Positions 45,613-54,236 of a stretch of DNA of 64,000 nucleotides are shown here, in pieces. Positions within the stretch are counted from its first letter, which is position 1. Every line of letters begins with the position of its first letter. Source of the DNA: Winogradskyella endarachnes (lineage in GTDB: Bacteria > Bacteroidota > Bacteroidia > Flavobacteriales > Flavobacteriaceae); NCBI RefSeq assembly GCF_009741275.1, contig NZ_WOWS01000001.1, positions 930,001 through 994,000 on the forward strand, read 5' to 3'. The notes under the pieces are model-generated. The model saw only the letters and a list, made by a program, of their open reading frames with translations, searched no databases and had not been told where the DNA came from. A program made the translations under genes and the position numbers.

Positions 45613-46125
45613 ATGGAAACAAATAAAAATTATCCAAAATCATTTTCGCATATTGGTATTACAGTACCAGATATTAAGGCGGCTGTAAAATTCTATTCGG
45701 ATGTTATGGGTTGGTATATAATAATGGAACCTTCTACTGTAAAGAAAGAGACAGATACTGCAATTGGCATTATGTGTATTGATGTTTTTGGAGAGGATTG
45801 GGAAAGTTTTGAAATTGCTCACATGTCTACTTCAGATGGTATTGGTATTGAATTATTTTCTTTTCCTAATGGTGTAAAAGAAGCACCAGAATTCAATCCT
45901 TTTAATACAGGCTTATTTCATTTCTGTATTCAAGATCCAGATATTGAAACGTTAGTTGACAAAATTGTTGCTGCTGGTGGTAAACAAAGAATGCCTATAC
46001 GAGAATATTATCCTAATGACAAACCCTATAAAATGTGTTATGTTGAGGACCCTTTCGGAATTGTATTTGAAGTTTACACACACAGTTACGAATTAACGTA
46101 TTCATCTGGTGCATATGCTAAATAA
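45613..46125 (+). CDS. VOC family protein (glyoxalase/dioxygenase-like)
   Basis: 170 residues. FSHIGITVPDIKAAVKFYSDVMGW opens the first beta-alpha-beta-beta-beta module with a metal-type His. LFHFCIQDPDIETLVDKIVAAGGK opens the second, and YVEDPFGIVFEVYTHSYE supplies the closing Glu. The vicinal oxygen chelate fold covers glyoxalase I, ring-cleaving dioxygenases and detoxification enzymes; the reaction here is unknown. The HxlR gene runs divergently and probably regulates it. Strong terminator follows. Confidence 0.85.
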   Translation: METNKNYPKSFSHIGITVPDIKAAVKFYSDVMGWYIIMEPSTVKKETDTAIGIMCIDVFGEDWESFEIAHMSTSDGIGIELFSFPNGVKEAPEFNPFNTGLFHFCIQDPDIETLVDKIVAAGGKQRMPIREYYPNDKPYKMCYVEDPFGIVFEVYTHSYELTYSSGAYAK

Positions 46126-46130
46126 ATAGA

Positions 46131-46162
46131 AAAAATCCTGATACAATGTATCAGGATTTTTA
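46131..46162 (+). terminator. Rho-independent terminator after the VOC gene
   Basis: AAAATCCTGATAC and GTATCAGGATTTT pair perfectly over 13 bp around a 3-base loop, with a T run. The A run on the other side would also let it work on the minus strand. Confidence 0.85.
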
Positions 46163-46403
46163 TATGAAAATTAATTTGGGGCTTAACTTTCAGTAAGTGT
46201 TTGCTAAAATGATTAATGTTTCTTTTTATTGACCTTTATAGGTTTACTTTATGTTTCATTAATCTAAGGACTGTTATGACTTCCTTCAATAATAAGACAC
46301 TAAAGTTTAAAAAAAGTCACGTCCTTCTGCTTTAATGGTATCTAACTCGTAGTTACCAATGCTTCACAATGAAATGTAAAGGCAAACTATAAAAGAAGAA
46401 CTA

Positions 46404-46634
46404 TTACCGATTTGCAAAATCGCGTCTAATGGTTCTAATCATATCTTCTAAACCATTAACCTTAATTTCTAACATCTGTTTCATCATGCTACCTAACTTA
46501 CCTGGTGGAAACCCTTTATGTTGAAACCATACATAATAAGCTTCAGGTAAATCTACTAAATATTGATTTTTATACTTACCAAATGGCATTTTATAGTGCG
46601 CTAACTCAATAAGTAGTTGTCCATCTAATTCCAT
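46404..46634 (-). CDS. DUF3820 family small protein
   Basis: 76 residues. MPFGKYKNQYLVDLPEAYYVWF is the core signature of DUF3820, a family sometimes labelled a quorum-sensing-regulated virulence factor and otherwise uncharacterised. GFPPGKLGSMM and a helical C-terminus follow. No signal peptide. It lies 39 bases downstream of the DUF922-like gene on the same strand and could be co-transcribed. The role is unknown, and the family label should not be taken as evidence of virulence. Confidence 0.8.
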   Translation of the reverse strand: MELDGQLLIELAHYKMPFGKYKNQYLVDLPEAYYVWFQHKGFPPGKLGSMMKQMLEIKVNGLEDMIRTIRRDFANR

Positions 46635-46673
46635 AATAAAAATTAAGATTGCAATGCGTTATAACATGCAAAT

Positions 46674-47216
46674 CTAGAGGGAGGATTTATAAATATCTAG
46701 CTTTGCCAATTCTTTTTCAACATAGTTCGACCATCTTTTTTGCTGATCAGCATCAATTGAATGTTGCGTTTCTTTATCGTACTTATGCTGCGCAGTACTA
46801 AGCTCAGCATTAATATCTTCATGTAATTTGTTTAACTGTTTTTTAATATTTTGATTAACCTGAAGTTCTGAAATCTGTTCTCTAAACTTACGTGCATATA
46901 GTTCTGTAATATCAAAATGAAGTTGCTCATGTTCCAAAATATGAATATTACTCTGATCCTCTTTATACCAAGATTTATTAGGATAAAAATGTGCTTCTAC
47001 AATAGTAGAAAACTCTATAATATGTTTACCTGATGTTTGAACAGAATAACCAAACGTTATACCCGAAGCTGTTAAAGCTACCGCATCAGAATTATTATTT
47101 GGCGTTGCTTTAAAATCTTCCCAAGTTAGTTTCTTGTCTGCATCCCAATTAAGCGTTTCCTCATTAGGTTTACTACCAATAAAAAAAACGAATAAACATA
47201 GTATTATATTTTTCAA
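46674..47216 (-). CDS. DUF922-like secreted protease candidate
   Basis: 180 residues. The N-terminal signal peptide (MKNIILCLFVFFIG) is followed by LTWEDFKATPN, a pattern of the DUF922 family. HILEHEQLHFDITELYARKF includes the HExxH motif HEQLH, the zinc site of metallopeptidases. The remainder is helical with a charged coiled-coil stretch (about 120-175). DUF922 has been called a putative secreted zinc-dependent protease, but activity is unproven. The signal lacks a clear lipobox, so the product is likely periplasmic or secreted. Confidence 0.75.
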   Translation of the reverse strand: MKNIILCLFVFFIGSKPNEETLNWDADKKLTWEDFKATPNNNSDAVALTASGITFGYSVQTSGKHIIEFSTIVEAHFYPNKSWYKEDQSNIHILEHEQLHFDITELYARKFREQISELQVNQNIKKQLNKLHEDINAELSTAQHKYDKETQHSIDADQQKRWSNYVEKELAKLDIYKSSL

Positions 47217-47354
47217 TGGACAAGAGGATTAAAGTGATTACTATACTACATTAGGATTGCATACCTTTTAAAATAACGTCGTTTATTAAAAATTATTCTA
47301 TTTTTTTAAACTTAGCAAATCAAGTTAAATTAAAGTATAACTCCCTTACAATTA

Positions 47355-49271
47355 TTACTTTGCCTCAACAACCTTTAAATCATCAAATTTAACAACGTAA
47401 ACAGCCTGGTTAACATAGCCTCCAAAAAAGTCTGTAGTATATCTAAATTTATTTTCTATATATTCAGTTTCTACAGTATCACCAGATGCTTCATATAAAT
47501 TCTCTGCAGAGGCTAAACGCATTAATAAATCTAAAGTGATATCAAAACCACGAGCCACGTATTTGCTTGGTGTAACACCATATTCTTTTCTATAAGCCTT
47601 TACAAATCCATTTGTTTTAGATTCGTCATAATCTCTATGAACAGAAGCATAATGAAATTTTAAGTTAGACAAATTAATATTATCAATATCTTTACTTTCA
47701 AATGCCTTACCTTTTTTTAATGTCGTTAAAATTATTTCTGTTTTATCTACATTAAAACCATTAAGCATACTAATAACACTAGATGCAAAAGAATCGTTAT
47801 CCGTTTCTAAAAAGACAATAGTTTTACCTGGTTTAAAAACGTTCTGTAATTCTGAATGATAAATAAAGAAGGCATCCTTGGTTTTATTTTTCTTATCTAA
47901 TCTTGAAAGAATTAATTTAGAACCCGGAAACTGCTTTTGTAAAGCCTCACTATCTGCTTTATTAGCACGATCCGAAATAATTACAACCTGTACTTTTAAA
48001 CTATCCGCTTTTATAAAATCTAACATTGTTTTTCTTAACAACTTATCTTCTGGTAATGTTTGAAAAACATTGCTATACACTTGTTTTGGCTTATTCATAG
48101 CTGCGATAACCGGAACTCGGTCACCTTTTAAAGCCGATGCCACACGATCAAAACTTTCCTCTTGCATTGGTCCAATAACCGCATCGTAATCTGAAAAATC
48201 ATTTTCAGCTAATAATTTTGAAGTAATTGCAGAATGATAACGCGTGTCAAAAACCTTTAAGTTTGTAGATATTCCTAATTGTTTAGCAGAATCTAACGCC
48301 ATTAAAACACCAACATGAAAATCTAAAACTATAGATAATAGTTTGTTGTTTTTTATACGATCTTTTGCTTCTTCTACAGAATCTACATCAATTTTGTGCA
48401 ATTGATAAGGCATCATTAACGCAATTTTTTTAGTTTTAAAATTGGTAAGATTACGCTTTAAGTCTGTTGTATTAATATTAGAATTGATTGTTGCAGCAAT
48501 TCTTGTTTCAGAACTCTGAGGTATTTTTAACACCATACCTGCCTTTAAACCAGATGTTTTTAAATCTGGATTTAGTTGCTCTAGCTGCTCTTGTGTTAAG
48601 TTTAATTTACCCTTTAAACCATAAAACGTTTCTTTTGGCAAAACTTCATAATATCCATAAGACGCTTCTATAGGTTTTTCGTCTGTATCTTCTATATTAG
48701 GAACATTAAGGGTATCTCCAGGTTGTATAACCTCATTCATATTAGGATTTAAATCTTCTAATTCTGAGACAGAAATACCAAATTTATAAGCAATTCTCCA
48801 CTTCCCTTCAGATGGTTGAACCGTATATTTTTTTACGGTATTACTCAATGTTTGTTTTGATATTATGGTTCTATATTGAGGAATTCTTAATTTATCACCT
48901 TTTATTAGGTTTTCTGAATACAATCTACGATTTGCCTTTTTAAGCTCTTCTTCAGAAATACCATACTGTTTAGTAATACTATATATAGTTTCTTTTCTTT
49001 TAACTTTATGAGATTTATAACCTGTTAGTTCTCTACTATTTTCTACAATTGGTTCATTCTTAATTTTAGAATTAGGAATAATTAAAACTGAATGTGTTTT
49101 AAAATTATTTTTAGCATCCGGATTTAATGCATAAATATCAAAAGGCGTCACCAAATATTTTTTAGCAATTATCTCAACAGTTTCACCTGGTTGCACTTTG
49201 TGTTCAACATAGTTTTGAGCACTTAAGCCAATGGTAAATGCAATTAATAAGATGGTTAAAATATGTTTCAT
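47355..49271 (-). CDS. LysM repeat protein with periplasmic binding-protein-like domain
   Basis: 638 residues from the ATG at 49271 (signal peptide MKHILTILLIAFTIGLSAQ). An upstream in-frame start would run into the end of guaA. Four LysM peptidoglycan-binding repeats lie in the first half, with openings such as HKVQPGETVEIIAKKY and HKVKRKETIYSITKQYG. The second half (about 275-638) is a type I periplasmic binding-like domain (IALMMPYQLH, YDAVIGPMQEESFDRVA, KYVARGFDITLDLLMRLA). The combination suits a wall-anchored sensor or binding protein. It follows guaA by 14 bases. Confidence 0.82.
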   Translation of the reverse strand: MKHILTILLIAFTIGLSAQNYVEHKVQPGETVEIIAKKYLVTPFDIYALNPDAKNNFKTHSVLIIPNSKIKNEPIVENSRELTGYKSHKVKRKETIYSITKQYGISEEELKKANRRLYSENLIKGDKLRIPQYRTIISKQTLSNTVKKYTVQPSEGKWRIAYKFGISVSELEDLNPNMNEVIQPGDTLNVPNIEDTDEKPIEASYGYYEVLPKETFYGLKGKLNLTQEQLEQLNPDLKTSGLKAGMVLKIPQSSETRIAATINSNINTTDLKRNLTNFKTKKIALMMPYQLHKIDVDSVEEAKDRIKNNKLLSIVLDFHVGVLMALDSAKQLGISTNLKVFDTRYHSAITSKLLAENDFSDYDAVIGPMQEESFDRVASALKGDRVPVIAAMNKPKQVYSNVFQTLPEDKLLRKTMLDFIKADSLKVQVVIISDRANKADSEALQKQFPGSKLILSRLDKKNKTKDAFFIYHSELQNVFKPGKTIVFLETDNDSFASSVISMLNGFNVDKTEIILTTLKKGKAFESKDIDNINLSNLKFHYASVHRDYDESKTNGFVKAYRKEYGVTPSKYVARGFDITLDLLMRLASAENLYEASGDTVETEYIENKFRYTTDFFGGYVNQAVYVVKFDDLKVVEAK

Positions 49272-49285
49272 GTATATATTACTTT

Positions 49286-50821
49286 TTATTCCCATTCTAT
49301 AGTAGCGGGTGGTTTAGAGCTAATATCATACACAACCCTATTAACACCTTTTACTTTATTTATAATCTCATTTGAAGTTTTTTGCAAAAACTCATATGGT
49401 AAATTTACCCAATCTGCAGTCATTCCGTCTGTACTTTCTACAGCTCTTAAAGCTACACATTTTTCATAGGTGCGTTCGTCTCCCATTACACCTACACTAT
49501 TCACTGGTAATAACATAGCACCTGCTTGCCAAACTTTATCGTACAAATTCCAAGAACGAAGGTTATTAATAAAAATAGCATCTACTTCTTGTAATATACG
49601 TACTTTCTCTTCAGTTAGATCTCCAAGGATTCTAATTGCTAATCCTGGACCAGGAAATGGATGACGACCTAACAATTGACTATCCATATTCATTGATGCA
49701 CCAACGCGTCTAACTTCATCTTTAAATAAAGCTCTTAATGGTTCTACCACTTTTAGCTTCATATAATCTGGTAATCCTCCTACATTATGATGACTCTTAA
49801 TAGTTGCACTTGGGCCTCCTGTTGCAGATACACTTTCAATTACATCAGGATAAATAGTACCTTGTGCTAACCATTTTACATCTTCAATTAAGTGTGCTTC
49901 ATCATCAAAAACTGCAATAAATTCTGCTCCAATTGCTTTTCTCTTCTTCTCTGGATCACTCAACCCTTTTAAAGCCTCCAAAAAGCGTGCCGAAGCATCT
50001 ACACCTTTAACGTTTAATCCCATGCCTTCATATTGATGCAGTACATCTACAAATTCATTTTTACGCAATAAACCGTTATTTACAAAAATACAATATAGGT
50101 TTTTGCCAATTGCTTTATGCAATAACATAGCTGCTACAGAAGAATCTACACCTCCAGATAATCCTAATACAACTTTATCATTGCCTAGTTTTTCCCTTAG
50201 TTCTTGCACTGTTTCTTCTACAAACGCATTTGGCGTCCAGTCTTGATCGACTTTGGCTATTTTAATTAAAAAATTATGAAGCAATTGATGACCATCTGTT
50301 GTGTGATACACTTCTGGGTGAAACTGAATAGCATAGGTTTCTTCACCTTCAATTTTATAAGCGGCATTTTTTACATCACTTGTACTTGCCAACAATACAC
50401 CATTAGTTGGTAATTGTTTTATAGTATCACTGTGACTCATCCATACTTGGCTGCCTTCGTGTATATTTTCAAAGAAATCTTCGTTCTTTTTTACAAAATC
50501 GAGATTGGCTCTTCCGTATTCTCTAGTGTTAGACTCCGCAACCTCACCACCAGAAAAATGGGCTAAGTATTGCGCACCATAACAAACGGCAAGCATTGGT
50601 TTTTTTCCTCTTATACCATCTAATTCTGGATGAAGTACATCTTCTCCTCTAACAGAATTTGGGCTACCAGATAAAATAACAGCTTTAAAGCTATCTGAAT
50701 CTGAAGGAATTTTATTGAATGGGTGAATTTCGCAATAGATGTTTAATTCTCTAACGCGACGCGCAATAAGCTGTGTGTATTGCGAACCGAAATCTAAAAT
50801 AAGGACTTTGTTGTGTTGCAT
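49286..50821 (-). CDS. guaA: GMP synthase (glutamine-hydrolysing)
   Basis: Converts XMP to GMP. The class I amidotransferase half has [12 protein letters not shown] (catalytic Cys in about the first 85 residues) and [12 protein letters not shown] (His-Glu). The synthetase half has [18 protein letters not shown] (P-loop PPi motif) and [14 protein letters not shown], ending in the dimer domain with KPPATIEWE. The ATG at 50821 ([16 protein letters not shown]) is chosen over a TTG 6 bases upstream. That TTG forms the end of a TATTTTTG box. The LysM gene follows 14 bases later. Confidence 0.96.
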   Translation of the reverse strand: MQHNKVLILDFGSQYTQLIARRVRELNIYCEIHPFNKIPSDSDSFKAVILSGSPNSVRGEDVLHPELDGIRGKKPMLAVCYGAQYLAHFSGGEVAESNTREYGRANLDFVKKNEDFFENIHEGSQVWMSHSDTIKQLPTNGVLLASTSDVKNAAYKIEGEETYAIQFHPEVYHTTDGHQLLHNFLIKIAKVDQDWTPNAFVEETVQELREKLGNDKVVLGLSGGVDSSVAAMLLHKAIGKNLYCIFVNNGLLRKNEFVDVLHQYEGMGLNVKGVDASARFLEALKGLSDPEKKRKAIGAEFIAVFDDEAHLIEDVKWLAQGTIYPDVIESVSATGGPSATIKSHHNVGGLPDYMKLKVVEPLRALFKDEVRRVGASMNMDSQLLGRHPFPGPGLAIRILGDLTEEKVRILQEVDAIFINNLRSWNLYDKVWQAGAMLLPVNSVGVMGDERTYEKCVALRAVESTDGMTADWVNLPYEFLQKTSNEIINKVKGVNRVVYDISSKPPATIEWE

Positions 50822-50824
50822 GCG

Positions 50825-50832
50825 CAAAAATA
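50825..50832 (-). promoter_or_regulatory. TAnnTTTG box at the guaA start
   Basis: TATTTTTG on the minus strand ends 3 bases before the guaA ATG. If used as -7 box, the mRNA would start at or just after the ATG, so either the transcript is nearly leaderless or this match is by chance. Confidence 0.25.
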
Positions 50833-50973
50833 AGGATAGATTTGCGAACTACGTTTTACGATTTACAATTTTTTTAAATTAAGTTTTTAACATAATATCA
50901 GCATTCCTGTTATTAAGTTAATTCTTTCAAAATTTAAAATAATTTATAAAATTAACACGTCCAAACTTTTAGT

Positions 50974-52344
50974 TTAAACCATAGTCTCTAAAATCAACTG
51001 AATGTCCTTTTCTGTGGTATCTGGATTGATAAAACAGAAACGAGAACAGGTTTCATATGTATCACCATTTTTCCACTTAGTTGGTGTAACTAATGCAAAT
51101 CCTTTATCGTGATTTTCGTATGTCCAATGTGTATAATCTTCTGGCTCCCATCCTATTCTTCTGTATAAAACACAAGATAAACTTGGCTCTCTAACCAATT
51201 CTAAATCTGGATGCGCTTCTATTAAACGACCTGCTATTTGTGCCAATTCCAAACCACGTTCTACAGCTTCTTTATAACGGTCTGTACCATGAGTTGCCAA
51301 AGAAAACCATAAAGGTAAACCTCTTACTCTTCTTGTTAATTGAATTTGATAGTCTGTTGGATTAAATCCGTGTGCACCTTCGTCTTTAAAAATTTCTAAA
51401 TAAGACCCTTGTTGCGAATGGGCATTTTTTGCCAACTCCATATTCTTATAAATAACCGCACCACAATCGTATGGCGAAAACATCCATTTGTGAGGATCTA
51501 TAGTTATACTATCAGCTTTTTCTATACCTTTAAATAAATGGCGCACGGAATCTGCAACCAAAGCGCCTCCACCATAAGCAGCGTCTACATGAAACCATAG
51601 ATTCTCTGCTTCACAAACTGCTGCAATACTATCTAACTCGTCAATAATACCTGCATTTGTGGTTCCTCCAGTTGCCACAACAGCAAATAAACATTTACGT
51701 TGATGCTCTGTTAATGTAGAAATAGTTTCCATTAAGGCATCACCTGTTAAATGCTCCTCAGAGTCTACCAACAGTATATCTACATCTGCTACTTTGGCCA
51801 TAGATTTTATAGAAGAATGCGCACCTAATGATGTAATTATTAACCCTTTTTCTCTTTTAAATTCTGGGTTTTCTCTCCAATGTTCTCTTGCAGTGACTAT
51901 CGCAGATAAATTAGCTGCTGTACCTCCACTAGTAAAAACACCAAAAGCACCTTCTGGTAAGCCCGTTAAGGATACAATCCATTTCATAGCTTCGTTTTCA
52001 CAAAAAATGCCACCTGCACCTTCCATCCAATACGCACCATGAATACTAGAAGCCGACGTTATTAAATCGAACATAATAGCAGCTTTAGTTGGTGATGCTG
52101 GCACAAATGCTAAATTTCTAGGATGATCAACTGGCACATTTGTTTTTGCTAAATGCTCTTTCCAAAGGTTAAAAGCGTACTCTCCACCAACTCCCTTTGG
52201 TGTTACGGTTTCTCCAACTAAGGCTAATAATTCTTCTGATTTTTTTGGTTTACCTATTTGATGTTCGGTTGCAGAAACTCTTCCGATAACATACTTCATG
52301 ACATCTAATGTCATTTCAATTAACTCAATATCAATATGATGCAT
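50974..52344 (-). CDS. Group II pyridoxal-dependent decarboxylase
   Basis: 456 residues. GVFTSGGTAANLSAIVTARE binds the phosphate. WFHVDAAYGGG supplies the Asp, and ITIDPHKWMFSPYDCG supplies the Schiff-base Lys. These fit the aromatic-amino-acid/glutamate/diaminobutyrate decarboxylase family. Which amino acid is used cannot be read with confidence. Length and motifs are intact. It follows bshC by 3 bases, so the two are one operon. No transporter or dedicated metabolic genes lie beside it. Confidence 0.9.
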   Translation of the reverse strand: MHHIDIELIEMTLDVMKYVIGRVSATEHQIGKPKKSEELLALVGETVTPKGVGGEYAFNLWKEHLAKTNVPVDHPRNLAFVPASPTKAAIMFDLITSASSIHGAYWMEGAGGIFCENEAMKWIVSLTGLPEGAFGVFTSGGTAANLSAIVTAREHWRENPEFKREKGLIITSLGAHSSIKSMAKVADVDILLVDSEEHLTGDALMETISTLTEHQRKCLFAVVATGGTTNAGIIDELDSIAAVCEAENLWFHVDAAYGGGALVADSVRHLFKGIEKADSITIDPHKWMFSPYDCGAVIYKNMELAKNAHSQQGSYLEIFKDEGAHGFNPTDYQIQLTRRVRGLPLWFSLATHGTDRYKEAVERGLELAQIAGRLIEAHPDLELVREPSLSCVLYRRIGWEPEDYTHWTYENHDKGFALVTPTKWKNGDTYETCSRFCFINPDTTEKDIQLILETMV

Positions 52345-52347
52345 TGA

Positions 52348-53958
52348 TTATTTTAAATTTAATATTAGAAATTCACCTTTTAAAGGTTCTAAGGCTTTTA
52401 ATAATTCAGGAATTAATTGGTCTCCAAACTCTAAATATAACTCGGAAAAATTGGTATTTCGTTCTTGTAAACTTTGATTAGGAAACAACTGTTCTTGCAA
52501 TTCTGTACAACGGCTAATTTGGTCTGCTAATTTTCGCTTTTGTGCTTGTAGTAGACGTTTTTCGAGATGTTTTAAGCCTTTTAATTGTTTTACTTCTTGC
52601 GCTTTTACAGCACCAATAAATGATTTATCGGTTTGTTCTGCTAATTCAAAAAGAGATTTAAACTGAGCTTCTAAATGCGCTATTTGGTCTGAAAAGTCAA
52701 TATCTATATTAGAAATTTTTCTAACCTTTTTATTGATAAACTCGTGTCTATCTAAAAATAAGTCTTTATCTGAAATATTTAATTTTTTAAGCTTTTCAGC
52801 TTGTTTAGCTGTTTTTATTAAAGCTGAATTTCTCAATAACAGCATTGGAAATGTAACGCTCTGCGCTTCAAAATTAGATTTTAATTGCAACCAATAAATC
52901 ATTTCGCCACCTCCACCAATATAACAGAGATTTGGCAAAATCACTTCTTGATATAAAGGTCGCATAATGACGTTAGGCGAAAAACATTCTGGTGCTTCAT
53001 CTAGATGATTTAGAAGTTCAGTCTCGCTCCATTGGATATCTGAATCTAAAACTGAATAGGCACCTTCATTTTCAACAATACGTTCGCGCAAGCCATCTTT
53101 TATATAGAATAGATTAATTTCTCTTGGATTAACCTGAATTTTTAAATCTAATTCTTCTAACTTATTATTGGTTTTAGATACTGTTTTAAATGCCGTTTGT
53201 TCTAGCATTTCCTTTTTCATCTGTGGTATAAACAAACGTTTTAATGCGCTATCATCCGCATCTATAATCACTAAGCCGTGTTCGCCAAACAATTCATTTG
53301 CCAAATAGCGTGTCGCATCAGCTAAATTATTATGTTTTAGATACGCTTCCTTAAACCATGTTTTTAATTGTTCGGCATTACTTCCTTCTCCAAATTCTAA
53401 AGAAATAATTTCAAACACATCGTCTAAACCTTCCGTGTTAAAATGACCGACAGCACCTGTTTGGTTAGAATTCCACTGTATTTTTTTTCCTTTAAAATTG
53501 AAGAAATTGATTTCTTCAAAATCGTGGTCTTCTGAAGCCATCCAATAGATTGGTACAAAGTTATAATTGGGATATTCTGCTTTTAACTGCTTTGTTAAAT
53601 TTATAGTTGAAATAATCTTGAACAAAAAATAAAGTGGTCCTGTAAACAGGTTTAATTGGTGACCTGTTGTAATGGTAAAGGTATTTTCTAGCTTTAGCTT
53701 TTCAATGTTTTTAGAAGTTACATCTGAAGGATTAAGGTTCTTATATTGGTGTTCTAAAACCTTGGTGATGTGATTTCTCGCTTCGCTTCGAAATGACTTA
53801 GACTTCTCTTTTATCTGAGCTTCAAAATTTTCAAGCTTAGGAAAACGATGGTAAAAATCTTTTAATTCTGGTTTTTCAGCGAGATAATCGCATATAAAAT
53901 CAGAAAAATAATGGGTTTCCTTAAATGGAATATAGTTGGTGGTTGGTTTGGAATTCAT
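52348..53958 (-). CDS. bshC: Bacillithiol biosynthesis cysteine-adding enzyme BshC
   Basis: Adds cysteine to glucosaminyl malate in the last step of bacillithiol synthesis. TITTGHQLNLFTGPLYFLFK and PIYWMASEDHDFEEIN are the family hallmarks near the nucleotide-binding core. A long coiled-coil stretch (about 420-490, charged and leucine-rich) and a conserved C-terminal part follow. Length 536 is normal. It is the first gene of a pair with the decarboxylase. BshA and BshB are not in the window. It implies that the organism uses bacillithiol as low-molecular-weight thiol. Confidence 0.93.
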   Translation of the reverse strand: MNSKPTTNYIPFKETHYFSDFICDYLAEKPELKDFYHRFPKLENFEAQIKEKSKSFRSEARNHITKVLEHQYKNLNPSDVTSKNIEKLKLENTFTITTGHQLNLFTGPLYFLFKIISTINLTKQLKAEYPNYNFVPIYWMASEDHDFEEINFFNFKGKKIQWNSNQTGAVGHFNTEGLDDVFEIISLEFGEGSNAEQLKTWFKEAYLKHNNLADATRYLANELFGEHGLVIIDADDSALKRLFIPQMKKEMLEQTAFKTVSKTNNKLEELDLKIQVNPREINLFYIKDGLRERIVENEGAYSVLDSDIQWSETELLNHLDEAPECFSPNVIMRPLYQEVILPNLCYIGGGGEMIYWLQLKSNFEAQSVTFPMLLLRNSALIKTAKQAEKLKKLNISDKDLFLDRHEFINKKVRKISNIDIDFSDQIAHLEAQFKSLFELAEQTDKSFIGAVKAQEVKQLKGLKHLEKRLLQAQKRKLADQISRCTELQEQLFPNQSLQERNTNFSELYLEFGDQLIPELLKALEPLKGEFLILNLK

Positions 53959-53984
53959 TTATAAAATCAAAATTTCTATTCTAC

Positions 53985-54098
53985 GTCCGTTCGAGTGATT
54001 TTCTTTTTAAAATCGTATCGAGAACTTAGCTCTAATTGAAATTAAAGTTCTCGATACAAATTCTATTCATTGCAATGATAGAATCCACTCGAAAAGAC
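53985..54098. repeat. Long intergenic structured repeat with nested inverted arms
   Basis: Outer arms 53985-54000 and 54082-54098 are imperfect inverted copies sharing TTCGAGTG. The inner arms GTATCGAGAACTT (54015-54027) and AAGTTCTCGATAC (54045-54057) are perfect over 13 bp. A near-palindrome around CATTGCAATG lies at 54061-54083. The whole would fold into a branched hairpin. Similar intergenic words seem familiar from other Flavobacteriaceae, so it may be a dispersed REP/MITE-like element. Confidence 0.7.
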
Positions 54099-54236
54099 GT
54101 TATTTATATCATTGTAAAATAACAAATCATAATTTCGGCATAAAGATAAGGTTCTTCAATTTTTTATCTGCTAATTTTTAGTTAATTCAGTTGCACTAAC
54201 TATCTTTACTTGCTTACAACCTTAATTTAAATTACA

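Noticed and set aside
46163..46403. Possible gene or element between the VOC terminator and the DUF3820 gene
   Set aside because: About 240 bases with no protein frame, hairpin or promoter match that I could support.
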